Positions 50,118-59,483 of a stretch of 64,000 nucleotides of DNA are shown here, in pieces. The stretch's first letter is position 1, and every line of letters begins with the position of its first letter. A model generated the notes under the pieces. It searched no databases. It had not been told where the DNA came from and saw nothing but the letters and a program-made list of their open reading frames with translations. Source of the DNA: Methylophilaceae bacterium (GTDB lineage Bacteria > Pseudomonadota > Gammaproteobacteria > Burkholderiales > Methylophilaceae); NCBI GenBank assembly GCA_028247015.1, contig JAOKFJ010000001.1, positions 48,988 through 112,987 on the forward strand, read 5' to 3'. The position numbers and the translations under genes were made by a program.

Positions 50118-50607
50118 AATTATATTCTTTATAGGTATTGGTGCCCTTTGTCTTTTATTAGGGGTTATGTATCAACAAAAAATTAATCCATCAACACAAA
50201 ATTCTCCCTCAATCTACAGTGAAGTCCTTATTGATATTGATGGCAATAAAGTTCATTTAAGTAAATTTAAGGGGAAATGGCTTGTTTTAAACTTCTGGGC
50301 AACCTGGTGTGAACCTTGCCGAGAAGAAATACCCGAGCTTAATCAATTCGCTAAAGAGAATGAAAATATTTCACTTATAGGAATTGCAGTTGATGGCATA
50401 GAAGAAGTTAAAGAATTCCAAGAAGATACCCCCATCGAATATTTATCGCTTATATCTAATATGGATGGAGTAAGATTATCTCAATCACTTGGGAATAATA
50501 AAGGCGTTTTACCTTTTACAGCTGTCATTAATCCTTTGGGAGATACTATTAGATCTTTTTATGGTAAAGTAAAAATTCATGAATTAAATCAAGCAGTAAC
50601 GCCTTAA
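50098..50607 (+). CDS. TlpA/ResA-like thiol-disulfide oxidoreductase
   Basis: A 169-aa membrane-anchored periplasmic thioredoxin. An N-terminal anchor (IIFFIGIGALCLLLGVMY) is followed by the redoxin fold with FWATWCEPCREEIPEL (C-E-P-C) and a cis-proline near GVLPFTAV. Likely reduced by the neighbouring DsbD, perhaps for cytochrome c maturation (inference from the 20-bp overlap and fold). Confidence 0.92.
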   Translation: MKIILSKIIFFIGIGALCLLLGVMYQQKINPSTQNSPSIYSEVLIDIDGNKVHLSKFKGKWLVLNFWATWCEPCREEIPELNQFAKENENISLIGIAVDGIEEVKEFQEDTPIEYLSLISNMDGVRLSQSLGNNKGVLPFTAVINPLGDTIRSFYGKVKIHELNQAVTP

Positions 50608-50718
50608 TAATTTTCACAAATACACTTAAAAGACCTTAAAAGTAATTAACTTGTAGACAAATTAACCTAATTTCGTCAAAATAGATCTTCGTCCATAAAT
50701 AATTGAGAGCCTTTTAAG

Positions 50719-51150
50719 ATGAAAGTAAAAAATCTTACTGTAATTCATGGTCCTAATTTGAATCTACTAGGCAAGCGAGAGCCACAGCATTATGGCTCAG
50801 TATCACTTGAGGAGATTAATAGTCAGCTATCTAGTAAGGCTGAGAATGCCAATGTTTCCATTGAAATTTTTCAGAGTAATAGTGAATCTGATATTGTAAG
50901 TAAAATACAAAACTTAAAATCTGATTTTATTATAATTAATCCTGCTGCTTTTACTCATAGTTCTGTTTCAATTAGAGATGCGCTTTCAGCTATGAAAATT
51001 CCTTTTATTGAAGTTCACTTATCAAATGTTTTTGCAAGAGAAGCTTTTAGAAAAGAATCTTTTTTCTCTGATCTTGCTGTGGGGGTAATTAGTGGTCTTG
51101 GAGCAGAAGGCTATATAGCTGCATTTAATTTCGCAATCAATGTAAAGTAA
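50719..51150 (+). CDS. aroQ: 3-dehydroquinate dehydratase, type II
   Basis: Third step of the shikimate pathway. The 143-aa protein has the type II opening [19 protein letters not shown] with catalytic Arg/Tyr, [17 protein letters not shown] with the catalytic Asn-His region, and [14 protein letters not shown]. In betaproteobacteria it lies before accB, as here (22-bp gap). Confidence 0.96.
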   Translation: MKVKNLTVIHGPNLNLLGKREPQHYGSVSLEEINSQLSSKAENANVSIEIFQSNSESDIVSKIQNLKSDFIIINPAAFTHSSVSIRDALSAMKIPFIEVHLSNVFAREAFRKESFFSDLAVGVISGLGAEGYIAAFNFAINVK

Positions 51151-51172
51151 CCAAATTTTAACGAGGTGTAGT

Positions 51173-51637
51173 ATGGATCTAAGAAAATTAAAAAAGTTAA
51201 TCGATTTAGTAGAAGAATCTGGAATATCAGAACTCGAACTCACTGAGGGAGAAGAAAAAGTAAGAATTTGTCGACATTCTAATAATCCTCCTCAACCCCA
51301 AACACAGATTCATCAGGTTCCCCCTCCGTCTCTATCATTAACTTCTAACGAGCCCAATACAACATCAGCAATGAAGGCAGAAGAGGTAGTTGAAGTTTCT
51401 ACAGGGCATGCTCTAGCTTCTCCTATGGTTGGAAGTTTTTACCGTGCATCTTCTCCAGATGCAACAGCGTTTGTTGAAATCGGATCTACTGTGAAAAAAG
51501 GTGACACACTTTGCATCATTGAAGCTATGAAACTATTAAATGAAATTGAAAGTGATGCAGACGGTGTAATTAAAGAAATTCTTGTTGAAAACGGGCAGCC
51601 AGTTGAATTTGGTGAAACTCTTTTTGTGATCGGTTAA
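51173..51637 (+). CDS. accB: Biotin carboxyl carrier protein of acetyl-CoA carboxylase
   Basis: Carries biotin between the carboxylase and transferase in the first step of fatty acid synthesis. The 154-aa protein has an N-terminal dimerising helix, a proline-rich linker (about 40-70) and a biotinyl domain with E-A-M-K-L-L, biotinylated at Lys about 120. accC follows 9 bp later. Confidence 0.97.
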   Translation: MDLRKLKKLIDLVEESGISELELTEGEEKVRICRHSNNPPQPQTQIHQVPPPSLSLTSNEPNTTSAMKAEEVVEVSTGHALASPMVGSFYRASSPDATAFVEIGSTVKKGDTLCIIEAMKLLNEIESDADGVIKEILVENGQPVEFGETLFVIG

Positions 51638-51646
51638 AAATAAATT

Positions 51647-52993
51647 ATGTTTGATAAAATTCTAATTGCGAATCGAGGTGAAATAGCACTTCGTATTTTA
51701 AGAGCCTGTCGAGAAATGGGTATTAAAACTGTTACAGTTCATTCTCAGGCAGACGCTGAAGCAAAGTATGTAAAACTTTCAGATGAATCAGTCTGTATTG
51801 GCCCTGCTGCATCTAATTTAAGTTATTTAAATATACCTGCCATCATAAGTGCGGCTGAAGTAACTGATGCTCAAGCAATTCATCCCGGCTATGGCTTTCT
51901 CTCTGAAAATGCAGATTTTGCTGAGCGTGTAGAAAAAAGTGGTTTTGTTTTTATTGGGCCTAAAGCAGAAACAATACGTCTGATGGGAGACAAAGTTAGT
52001 GCAAAAGCTGCAATGAAAAAGGCTGGCGTTCCATGCGTTCCAGGTTCTGAGGGGGCCCTCTCAAATGATTCTGATGAAATAATTAATTCTGCAAAAAAAA
52101 TTGGTTATCCAGTTATTATCAAAGCATCTGGTGGTGGTGGTGGAAGAGGTATGCGAATTGTACATACAGAAGCTGCTCTACTAAATGCAGTTTCCATGAC
52201 AAAAAATGAAGCTCAGGCTGCTTTTGGTAACCCAGTGGTTTACTTGGAGAAATTTCTAGAAAAACCCCGTCATGTTGAATTTCAAGTTTTAGCAGACGAA
52301 TATAAAAATGCTATTCATCTTTGGGATAGAGATTGCTCTTTGCAAAGGCGACATCAAAAAATAATAGAAGAAGCTCCTGCTCCTGATATTACACAAAGAA
52401 TGAAAGACAAGATCGGTGGACGATGTGCCGATGCCTGTAAAAAAATTGGTTACCGAGGAGCTGGAACATTTGAATTTCTATACGAAGATGGAGAATTCTT
52501 TTTTATTGAGATGAATACTCGCCTTCAAGTTGAACATACAGTCACTGAAATGATTACTGGCATTGATTTAGTCCAAGAACAAATTAAAATTGCTTACGGG
52601 CAAAAATTATCTTTAAGGCAAAAAGACGTTCAGCTTTCTGGACATTCAATAGAGTGCCGAATAAATGCTGAAGATCCATATACCTTTGTTCCTTCACCTG
52701 GAGTTATCTCTCGCTTTCATCTCCCAGGAGGGCCAGGAGTTAGAATAGATACCCATGCCTATGGGGGTTATAAAGTACCTTCAAATTATGACTCGATGAT
52801 AGGGAAGCTTATTACTCATGGGAAAACTAGAGACCAGGCTATTTCTAGAATGAAAATAGCTTTATCAGAAATGGTTATTGAAGGTATAAAAACTAATATC
52901 CCACTCCATAGAGACTTAATGAACGATATGGCTTACCAAGCTGGTGGAGTTAGTATTCATTATCTAGAAAAAAAACTCGGGATTAAATCCTAA
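51647..52993 (+). CDS. accC: Biotin carboxylase of acetyl-CoA carboxylase
   Basis: Carboxylates biotin on AccB using ATP and bicarbonate. The 448-aa ATP-grasp enzyme opens [19 protein letters not shown], has the glycine-rich lid [14 protein letters not shown], the [15 protein letters not shown] motif and the catalytic [14 protein letters not shown]. Together with accB and prmA this is the common gene order. Confidence 0.98.
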   Translation: MFDKILIANRGEIALRILRACREMGIKTVTVHSQADAEAKYVKLSDESVCIGPAASNLSYLNIPAIISAAEVTDAQAIHPGYGFLSENADFAERVEKSGFVFIGPKAETIRLMGDKVSAKAAMKKAGVPCVPGSEGALSNDSDEIINSAKKIGYPVIIKASGGGGGRGMRIVHTEAALLNAVSMTKNEAQAAFGNPVVYLEKFLEKPRHVEFQVLADEYKNAIHLWDRDCSLQRRHQKIIEEAPAPDITQRMKDKIGGRCADACKKIGYRGAGTFEFLYEDGEFFFIEMNTRLQVEHTVTEMITGIDLVQEQIKIAYGQKLSLRQKDVQLSGHSIECRINAEDPYTFVPSPGVISRFHLPGGPGVRIDTHAYGGYKVPSNYDSMIGKLITHGKTRDQAISRMKIALSEMVIEGIKTNIPLHRDLMNDMAYQAGGVSIHYLEKKLGIKS

Positions 52994-52998
52994 ATTTA

Positions 52999-53889
52999 AT
53001 GACTTGGACAAATCTTATGATTCAGACAAGTGCTGATTCTGCAGAAAAAATTACAGACTGTTTGATAGATTTAGGAGCTATTTCAACCTCAATTCAAGAT
53101 AAAAACCTTAATCAAAATAATGAAGAAATTATTTTTGGAGAGCCATACAATGGCCCCCATCAATATTGGAAAGAAAATACTATAAGTGCCCTATTTGAAG
53201 AAAATATCAAGGTCGAGAAAATAAAGAATGAATTAGAGAATTTTCTTAACCAAAAAATTGAAGTTATAGTTACTAAAATTGAAGACCAGGACTGGGTTAA
53301 AATTTCCCAAGACCAGTTTGACCCTATTTGTATTCGAGATAATTTCTGGATTATACCCACATGGCATAGCCAAGAATTTAAAAGCGGCATTAATTTAATC
53401 CTTGATCCTGGTCTAGCTTTTGGAACTGGTTCCCATCCTACAACACACCTTTGTATTGAATGGTTAATTGATAATGTAAAAAAAAATAACCAAGTTCTTG
53501 ACTACGGATGCGGTTCTGGAATTCTCGCAATTGCTGCAAAAAAAATTGGTTGTAAACTTGCCCTAGGCGTTGATATAGATCCCCAAGCCCTAATAGCAAG
53601 CAAAGATAATGCTTTATTAAATAACGTTAACGTTGAATTTATTGAGACATCTAAACCAATTATGATTAAAGCTGATTTAATTGTTGCAAATATACTATCT
53701 AGTGCACTATCAGTTCTTGCTCCAGCACTAGCTGGCTATTGTAATCCTCATGGAATGATAGCCCTATCAGGAATTTTAGAAGCTCAAGAAAAAATAATCA
53801 TAGAAATTTATCAAGAATGGTTCAATATTGTTGGTGTAACAAGGAAAGATGGATGGGTCTGTATTTCTGGAGTCCGTCGAAATAACTAA
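52999..53889 (+). CDS. prmA: Ribosomal protein L11 methyltransferase
   Basis: A SAM-dependent enzyme that trimethylates ribosomal protein L11. The 296-aa protein has an N-terminal substrate-binding domain (MTWTNLMIQTSADSAEK), a linker, and the methyltransferase domain with DPGLAFGTGSHPTT, motif I VLDYGCGSGILAIAA and NPP-type VANILSSAL. It follows accC by 5 bp. Confidence 0.95.
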   Translation: MTWTNLMIQTSADSAEKITDCLIDLGAISTSIQDKNLNQNNEEIIFGEPYNGPHQYWKENTISALFEENIKVEKIKNELENFLNQKIEVIVTKIEDQDWVKISQDQFDPICIRDNFWIIPTWHSQEFKSGINLILDPGLAFGTGSHPTTHLCIEWLIDNVKKNNQVLDYGCGSGILAIAAKKIGCKLALGVDIDPQALIASKDNALLNNVNVEFIETSKPIMIKADLIVANILSSALSVLAPALAGYCNPHGMIALSGILEAQEKIIIEIYQEWFNIVGVTRKDGWVCISGVRRNN

Positions 53890-53933
53890 ACCTATTTGAA
53901 TCATCTTATATTTTTGGCATATAATAATTGAAC

Positions 53934-54338
53934 ATGAATAATATTTTCATTTTTTTTGTTACATTTATTTTTTTAATAGGTTGTGCAGCAACCCATAACG
54001 AAAAAACACAATATCCTGCGCCTCACAATGACTATTCAGGTCGTCTTGTTTTAAAACATTTTGGAAGTGAAGGTCAAGATGCATTTATGATACGTACATG
54101 TAAGTTTTACGGAGGAGTTAATCAAGATACTAAAAAACTAATTGGTGAAGATTATTTTCTTCAAGAGGTTATTGAATTTAAATGTAATTATCATGGCAAG
54201 CTTCAAGACGAACTCAATATTGATGGAAAATCATCACAACGACTAAGCGGACTAGCTGCAAAGAATAAATGTGAAAATTTAGGATTTAAGGTAGGAACAG
54301 TAGAATTTAGAAAATGTATGGAAGAGCTTACACAATGA
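53934..54338 (+). CDS. Putative lipoprotein with C-terminal cysteine motif
   Basis: From the ATG at 53934 the protein is 134 aa with signal NNIFIFFVTFIFLIGC, the lipobox L-I-G-C. Five further cysteines lie after the lipobox; the end has the pattern C-x2-L-G-F-x-x-G-T-x-x-F-x-x-C-M, seen in many small proteobacterial lipoproteins. No function known. Its stop overlaps the next start (ATGA). Confidence 0.72.
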   Translation: MNNIFIFFVTFIFLIGCAATHNEKTQYPAPHNDYSGRLVLKHFGSEGQDAFMIRTCKFYGGVNQDTKKLIGEDYFLQEVIEFKCNYHGKLQDELNIDGKSSQRLSGLAAKNKCENLGFKVGTVEFRKCMEELTQ

Positions 54339-54703
54339 ATCTTATGTCAAAAATATATATCTTCTTTGTTGTTTTTCTAGTTTTATTTAGTACATCTTAT
54401 TCTAAAACTAATACCATAACCTATACCTGTAAAGGCTTAAGTAATTTTGAAATTATAGGAACTCCAGGTGTTAAGGAAGAAATGAAAGAAGTAACCTATG
54501 ATTTTATTAATGGGGCCTTACAGGATCTTAATAATATTGAATGTAATTGGAATGACAACATAATTACTTGCGAATCAACTTTTCTCAACTTTCGTAAATT
54601 GAGTGTAGATCAAAAGAGTTTAAAGGTTACAGACTTTATTTCAGGTAATAAAGGCTTTGGCCAATATATTGAAAATTTTATAGGTGATTGTAAGGAAAAA
54701 TAA
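54335..54703 (+). CDS. Small exported protein of unknown function
   Basis: From the ATG at 54335 the protein is 122 aa with signal peptide SKIYIFFVVFLVLFSTSYS. The mature part has four cysteines (Y-T-C, I-E-C-N, I-T-C-E, D-C-K), probably two disulfides in the periplasm. No family recognised. It overlaps the preceding lipoprotein stop by 4 bp, so the pair is one operon. Confidence 0.65.
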   Translation: MNLMSKIYIFFVVFLVLFSTSYSKTNTITYTCKGLSNFEIIGTPGVKEEMKEVTYDFINGALQDLNNIECNWNDNIITCESTFLNFRKLSVDQKSLKVTDFISGNKGFGQYIENFIGDCKEK

Positions 54704-54748
54704 TTAGGCTCTCAAAACTATTTTACTTATGTACTGATTAATTATTAT

Positions 54749-55045
54749 TTGGTTATATATATTTTAAAATCTAAGCCAACAATCAAAGTAGACAAAATTA
54801 ATACAACACAATATAGGGTTGAGGTTAATGATAATAATAACCATACAATTCATAAAGTTACCTTAAATCCCGATATCTATACTAAAATTTCTAAAAATTT
54901 AGTTGCTCCAGAGAAATTAATTCTCGCATCCTTTCTTTTTCTCTTAGAGCGTGAGTCAAACCAGTCTATTCTTTCTAAATTTAATTTAGAAATTATTCAA
55001 ACGTATTTTCCAGAATATTTAGATAAAATAAAAAAGTACTTTTAA
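54749..55045 (+). CDS. Small conserved protein of unknown function (SxFxFLLERE motif)
   Basis: A cytoplasmic protein of up to 98 aa. The N-terminal half resembles a small beta sheet (YRVEVNDNNNHTIHKVTL) and the C-terminal half is helical with ASFLFLLERESNQSILSKF and IIQTYFPEY. A similar S-F-x-F-L-L-E-R-E...I-L-x-x-F...Y-F-P-E-Y pattern occurs in a widespread uncharacterised family I recognise only by motif. The TTG start at 54749 has no clear ribosome site, so the real start is uncertain. Confidence 0.6.
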   Translation: MVIYILKSKPTIKVDKINTTQYRVEVNDNNNHTIHKVTLNPDIYTKISKNLVAPEKLILASFLFLLERESNQSILSKFNLEIIQTYFPEYLDKIKKYF

Positions 55046-55104
55046 ATAGCAGAAACTCATAAATGTTTTTTTTGTCTCTTATAAAAAATAATAAGGAAAT
55101 AAAT

Positions 55105-55536
55105 GTGATTAAATCTATCATGCTCATTCTTTTTTCATTATCAATTCATGCAGAAACAGAGAAAAAAAATGAAGTTTATAAAGAGTCTTTTAAAAATGGA
55201 AATCAAAAATATGAGGTTACATACCTAAATGGAGAAAAAAATGGAAAGGAAATTTTTTGGCACGAAAATGGTTTAAAAAAAATGCAAAGTAATTTTTTAG
55301 GTGGCGTGGAGAATGGCCTTTGGCAACAATGGTATGAGAATGGGCAACTTAAGCTATCAGTTAATTTCTTAAATGGAAAAGCAAATGGGCTCTGGCAACA
55401 ATGGTACGAAGATGGAAAACATAAAGTAAAAGTAAAATTTATTAATGGAATAAAAAACGGAGAAGAATTTTACTGGAATAAAGATGGATCTATACGTTAT
55501 AAAGATATGTATATTAATGGTAAAGTTAAAAAATAA
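55105..55536 (+). CDS. Exported YwqK/MORN_2-type repeat protein
   Basis: From the GTG at 55105, preceded by AAGGA eight bases upstream, the protein is 143 aa and begins with a clean signal peptide (IKSIMLILFSLSIHA). An ATG at 55063 would add a non-signal lead. The mature part is about four 24-residue repeats of the E-N-G-x-K...N-G-x-x-N-G-L-W-x-x-W-Y type (MORN_2, YwqK family). This repeat appears again in the lipoprotein at 63024-63815. In Firmicutes YwqK is an antitoxin; nothing here shows that role. Confidence 0.75.
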   Translation: MIKSIMLILFSLSIHAETEKKNEVYKESFKNGNQKYEVTYLNGEKNGKEIFWHENGLKKMQSNFLGGVENGLWQQWYENGQLKLSVNFLNGKANGLWQQWYEDGKHKVKVKFINGIKNGEEFYWNKDGSIRYKDMYINGKVKK

Positions 55537-55560
55537 AAGTTTGTATTTTTAAGGAAAAAA

Positions 55561-56562
55561 ATGGTTAAAGCATATGCAGCTATGAGCAAGGGAAGCAAAC
55601 TTGAGCTATTTGAATATGAACCAGAAGATTTAAAACCAAATCAAGTAAGTATTAAAGTTGAGTCGTGTGGTATTTGTCATAGCGATATTAGTGCAATTGA
55701 CGGAAGTTGGGGGAAATCTAAATACCCTATGGTTGCAGGTCATGAAGTAATTGGTGAAATAATTGGTTTAGGCTCAGATGCTTCATTACATAAAGTTGGT
55801 GATCGAGTTGGTTTGGGATGGCATTCTGGGTATTGTCATAATTGTGAGCATTGTGATGCTGGAGATCATAATTTCTGTAGCGCAACACAGAAAACCGTAT
55901 TTAGTCAGCACGGTGGGTTTGCTGAGCAGGTGACTGCGGACGAGGTAAGTGTCATTCCTATTCCTAATGGAGTAAATCACCAAGATGCAGGGCCATTGTT
56001 ATGTGGAGGAATAACAGTTTTTACCCCAATGGTTGAATTTAATATTAATAAGGATCATAGAGTTGGAATTATTGGTATTGGGGGACTAGGACATCTAGCA
56101 ATTAAATTTTACAAAGCTTTAGGCTGCCATGTTAGTGCATTTACAAACTCAGACGATAAGAATGATTTACTTAGTAAACTTGGAGCAGATGAAATAATTT
56201 CTTCAACAGACAAATCTATGATAAAACCAATAGGGGCAAAATTTGATTTAATAATCTCTACGGTAAATGTTGAATTAGATTGGAATTTATTTCTTTCTAT
56301 TATCAGGCCAAGAGGAAGGTTACATTTTGTAGGTGCAGTTTTAGCTCCTATTGAAACATCTGTTTTTTCTCTGATGGGTGGGCGTAAATCAATATCTGGC
56401 AGCCCTGTTGGCAGTCCAGTCAATATAAAAAAAATGTTAGATTTTTGTTCAGAACATAAAATTTCCCCTATGGTTGAGCATTTTAAATTTAATGAAATCA
56501 ACGATGCAATATCTAAACTAAGAAATAATAAAGTTAGATTTAGAGCCGTTTTAACTTGGTAA
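55561..56562 (+). CDS. Zinc-dependent alcohol dehydrogenase, cinnamyl/AdhA-like
   Basis: A medium-chain NAD(P)-dependent dehydrogenase of 333 aa. Catalytic zinc ligands are visible: C in CGICHSD, H-E in GHEVIGEIIG, and the structural zinc cysteines in CHNCEHCDAGDHNFC. The Rossmann motif GIGGLGHLAIKFYKALG follows. The type resembles YahK/cinnamyl alcohol dehydrogenases, which act on aldehydes and alcohols; a role in formaldehyde or alcohol metabolism is open. The GIY-YIG gene starts 4 bp after. Confidence 0.9.
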   Translation: MVKAYAAMSKGSKLELFEYEPEDLKPNQVSIKVESCGICHSDISAIDGSWGKSKYPMVAGHEVIGEIIGLGSDASLHKVGDRVGLGWHSGYCHNCEHCDAGDHNFCSATQKTVFSQHGGFAEQVTADEVSVIPIPNGVNHQDAGPLLCGGITVFTPMVEFNINKDHRVGIIGIGGLGHLAIKFYKALGCHVSAFTNSDDKNDLLSKLGADEIISSTDKSMIKPIGAKFDLIISTVNVELDWNLFLSIIRPRGRLHFVGAVLAPIETSVFSLMGGRKSISGSPVGSPVNIKKMLDFCSEHKISPMVEHFKFNEINDAISKLRNNKVRFRAVLTW

Positions 56563-56566
56563 TATA

Positions 56567-56872
56567 GTGGCTAACTACAATGTCAGTGGGTTAGAAACAT
56601 TATCTAAGCTAGCAGCATTAAAAAAAGAAATATGGTTTGTTTACATCATCTCTTGTAAAGATAAAACTCTTTACACAGGAATTACCAATAATATTCAGAA
56701 ACGATTAAGCGATCATGAAAATGGAAATGGAGCTAAATATACTAAAAATCGTGGCCCCTTTACGCTAATGTACACTGAAAAATGTTCTGGCAGAATAGGT
56801 GCAAGTCAAAGAGAGTACCAAATAAAAAGAATGACTAGAGCGCAAAAACTAACTCTTTTAGCTGAACAATAA
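56567..56872 (+). CDS. GIY-YIG domain protein
   Basis: A 101-aa protein of the small GIY-YIG (UPF0213/YhbQ-like) family. The core reads VYIISCKDKTLYTGITN (V-Y-I and Y-T-G-I), then KRLSDHENGNGAKYTKNRGP with the catalytic Arg, and E-Y-Q-I-K as the late glutamate motif. Some relatives have DNA nuclease or exchange roles. The GTG start at 56567 is 4 bp after the ADH stop; no in-frame ATG exists before the domain. Confidence 0.85.
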   Translation: MANYNVSGLETLSKLAALKKEIWFVYIISCKDKTLYTGITNNIQKRLSDHENGNGAKYTKNRGPFTLMYTEKCSGRIGASQREYQIKRMTRAQKLTLLAEQ

Positions 56873-56877
56873 TAAAA

Positions 56878-57264
56878 TTATTTGATACCACATATCGTAT
56901 TAAAGACATTTGACGATGACGACCCCTTATTTTGAACAAAATTACCCCAATCTTGGCTTGCTGTTGCCTCAGAAATAATTGTCCCTTCCGCCATATTCTC
57001 AGAATAAGAAACTATATTAATAACCCTACGTTGTGATTTTTCACAGTCGTATTCAGTCAAAATTTTTACAGAATGAATATTATTTTCTATAGGCAATTTA
57101 AAGTCCATTAATGACCATATTCTAAAAAGTGGAAAATTTATATCAATAGATTCATTATCATAATATAAGCTCATTTTTTCATCATTACTTAAATACCCAC
57201 CCTCCCATTTAGCAAAAGAAGAGAAAGAGAAAAATATCAAAAAAATAAAGTAAATTCTTAGCAT
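56878..57264 (-). CDS. Exported protein resembling surface-adhesin E (PF16747-like)
   Basis: A 128-aa protein with signal peptide LRIYFIFLIFFSFSSFA. The mature part shows a pattern I associate with the adhesin-E/CNP1-type domain: MSLYYDNESI, VRIW-like FRIWSLMDFK, a late YDCEKSQRRV, YSENMAEG and a final I-C-G. The two cysteines (Y-D-C, I-C) match this pattern. Named from motif memory only. The role in attachment is not shown here. Convergent with the GIY-YIG gene. Confidence 0.6.
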   Translation of the reverse strand: MLRIYFIFLIFFSFSSFAKWEGGYLSNDEKMSLYYDNESIDINFPLFRIWSLMDFKLPIENNIHSVKILTEYDCEKSQRRVINIVSYSENMAEGTIISEATASQDWGNFVQNKGSSSSNVFNTICGIK

Positions 57265-57434
57265 TATTTAATCCTTTTTGTAATTAGTCACATCATAACT
57301 AAATTCTATATATTATTGAGAATTATATAAATTTGCTTTATTTTCATATACATATATACTTCGCACTCGCAAGGATTGACATTGAACTTTATATTGCCAG
57401 TCTTTAACCATTGACTCAAATATAAGGAAATAAA

Positions 57435-58736
57435 TTGTCATTTCAAACTCTAGGTTTAGAGTCTGGTATTCTGAAAGCAATAACAGATGCTGGCTACACT
57501 CAAGCAACACCAATTCAAATAAAAGCTATTCCAGAAGTAATGCAAGGTAAACATGTTTTGGCGTCGGCTCAAACAGGTACAGGAAAAACAGCAGCATTTG
57601 TTTTACCAATATTAAATGAACTAGCAAAGGTTAGAAATCCAGGTCGTGGTCCGCGAGCTCTTATAGTAAGTCCTACTCGTGAGCTAGCAAATCAAATTAC
57701 TGACAGTATTAAGAAGTACGCACGCTACCTAAAAATTAATTCGGTTACAGTTACTGGTGGTATGTCATATAACTTACAAAATCGTTTACTATCAAAACCA
57801 TTAGATATACTTATAGCCACCCCAGGCCGATTACTTGATTTATTTCAACAAGGAAAAATAAAACTTAAGGACACACAGGTAATGGTCCTTGATGAAGCAG
57901 ACCGTATGCTAGATATGGGATTTATTCCAGATATACGAAAAATTTATAATGCCACATCTAAACAACAACAAATGCTAATGTTTTCTGCTACTTTTGATGC
58001 ATCAATTGCAAAAATAGCACAAGAATTTCTTAAGGCACCCATCACTATATCTATTAAACCTGAGACAAAAGGACATATTAATATTCAACAGTCACTTTAT
58101 TTTGTTGACAATCAAATTCATAAACAAAAATTACTTACACATTTCATAGCTGATGGAGAAATGGATCAAGCAATTATCTTTACATCAACGAAGAGAAACG
58201 CAGACGTACTTTCAGATCATCTCTATCATTCTGATTTTAAAACTGCTGCACTTCATGGTGACATGTCACAAGGAGCAAGAACTAAAACAATTAATCGCTT
58301 TAAGCGTAATGAAATAAAAGTTTTAGTTGCTACTGATTTAGCTTCCCGAGGTATCGACGTAAAAAACATTACTCATGTTATCAATTATGATTTGCCACGT
58401 TTTGCTGAAGATTATATTCATCGAATTGGTAGAACTGGTCGAGCTAACAAAAAAGGTTTAGCTCTAAGCCTAGTTAGCCCTACAGATCGAGAGTTTTTAA
58501 AAAAAATTGAACGCTTTACTGATATGAAAATTGATATTAAAACTGTACCTGGACTTGAACCAACAAAATTAGCATCCCAACCAGCACCAAAAAGAAAAAG
58601 TAGAGGTGGAAAACCTTTTAATAAATCAGGAAAGCCTTTTAAAAGTAGAAAAAGTGCCTCGAGCAAGTCATTTAAGAACCAAACAAATGCTAAAAAAAGA
58701 ATGGGAAGAAAATCAAATCAGCCATTTGCTAATTAA
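57435..58736 (+). CDS. rhlE: DEAD-box RNA helicase, RhlE type
   Basis: An ATP-dependent RNA helicase of 433 aa used in ribosome assembly and RNA turnover. Motifs in order: Q motif ATPIQIKAIP, motif I AQTGTGKTAAF, Ib TPGRLLDLF, II DEAD (VMVLDEADRML), III SAT, IV-VI to HRIGRTGRA. The C-terminus is a basic, glycine/lysine/serine-rich tail (about 375-433), as in RhlE. The start is TTG at 57435 with AAGGA upstream. It overlaps the convergent gene 58733-59221 by 4 bp. Confidence 0.93.
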   Translation: MSFQTLGLESGILKAITDAGYTQATPIQIKAIPEVMQGKHVLASAQTGTGKTAAFVLPILNELAKVRNPGRGPRALIVSPTRELANQITDSIKKYARYLKINSVTVTGGMSYNLQNRLLSKPLDILIATPGRLLDLFQQGKIKLKDTQVMVLDEADRMLDMGFIPDIRKIYNATSKQQQMLMFSATFDASIAKIAQEFLKAPITISIKPETKGHINIQQSLYFVDNQIHKQKLLTHFIADGEMDQAIIFTSTKRNADVLSDHLYHSDFKTAALHGDMSQGARTKTINRFKRNEIKVLVATDLASRGIDVKNITHVINYDLPRFAEDYIHRIGRTGRANKKGLALSLVSPTDREFLKKIERFTDMKIDIKTVPGLEPTKLASQPAPKRKSRGGKPFNKSGKPFKSRKSASSKSFKNQTNAKKRMGRKSNQPFAN

Positions 58737-59221
58737 TCTTTTAAGGCAAGGTCTATAATTGAATAAAATCCTGAAGGACGATCTTTTTCTGTCTTCCAAA
58801 ATTTAGTTTTAACAACGCAACAGCGATCTCTATTAATATCTGAAACTCCAAATTTTAATTTTGCATTGGGTATTATTCTATATATATGTCTTTCTATCCC
58901 ATCAATTGTTTCAGGAGCGTCATCTTGTGCACAAAAAATTAATACGTTTTTTCGTCGGCTATCCTCTTGTCTTGATATAACAAGATCGTCACGACCTAGA
59001 TCTTTTAAATGTTTGCGAACTTTATTAAGCTCATCATTCGTTATAGGCTCTAACTTTAGTAAACTAATTCTTTTCGTTAATGAAATTGCGTTTGCATTAA
59101 TTTTTTCTTTACTTAGTAACTGAGGAATAAATCGTACAATCCACGTTTCCTTTTCCTTAGATTTTTTAAGATTGGAAACAATTTGATCTATTGGGTATTT
59201 TGCTAAAATTGGTGGTCGCAT
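58733..59221 (-). CDS. Protein of unknown function
   Basis: A 162-aa basic, soluble protein with no signal peptide or membrane segment. It has no motif I recognise. Two clusters of charged residues (KDLGRDDLVISRQEDSRRKN and NRDRCCVVKTKFWKTEKDRP regions) and a CC pair stand out. Its codon use and length look like a real gene, and it is convergent with rhlE (4-bp overlap). No function proposed. Confidence 0.6.
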   Translation of the reverse strand: MRPPILAKYPIDQIVSNLKKSKEKETWIVRFIPQLLSKEKINANAISLTKRISLLKLEPITNDELNKVRKHLKDLGRDDLVISRQEDSRRKNVLIFCAQDDAPETIDGIERHIYRIIPNAKLKFGVSDINRDRCCVVKTKFWKTEKDRPSGFYSIIDLALKD

Positions 59222-59351
59222 ATTCTATATTTGTTATCTATGAAGTATTTTCTACTTGTCTATTATAAGCTTATTTCTTCCTGTTATCATTAATACATAG
59301 AACCACGTAATCAGGTTAATATTATAAAGTTATATTTCAACATATTTATAT

Positions 59352-59465
59352 ATGAATTTCTCTTTTTTCTATTACTATATTGGTGTTTTTGTAATACTAA
59401 TCATAGTATTAATAATATTAATATACTTAGCTTACAGGAGAGTAATAAAGGATAGATCTGATTAA
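59352..59465 (+). CDS. Very small single-pass membrane protein (37 aa)
   Basis: A 37-residue reading frame MNFSFFYYYIGVF..., almost entirely one membrane helix, ending in a positively charged tail (YRRVIKDRSD), so the tail would face the cytoplasm. It ends 18 bp before the DUF3147-like gene on the same strand. Too short to be sure; a ribosome site is not obvious. Confidence 0.35.
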   Translation: MNFSFFYYYIGVFVILIIVLIILIYLAYRRVIKDRSD

Positions 59466-59483
59466 CTAATTTCAAGGAAATAT

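Noticed and set aside
57313..57513. Minus-strand frame over the start of the rhlE gene
   Set aside because: It overlaps the helicase N-terminus in antisense, has no ribosome site and no recognisable domain.
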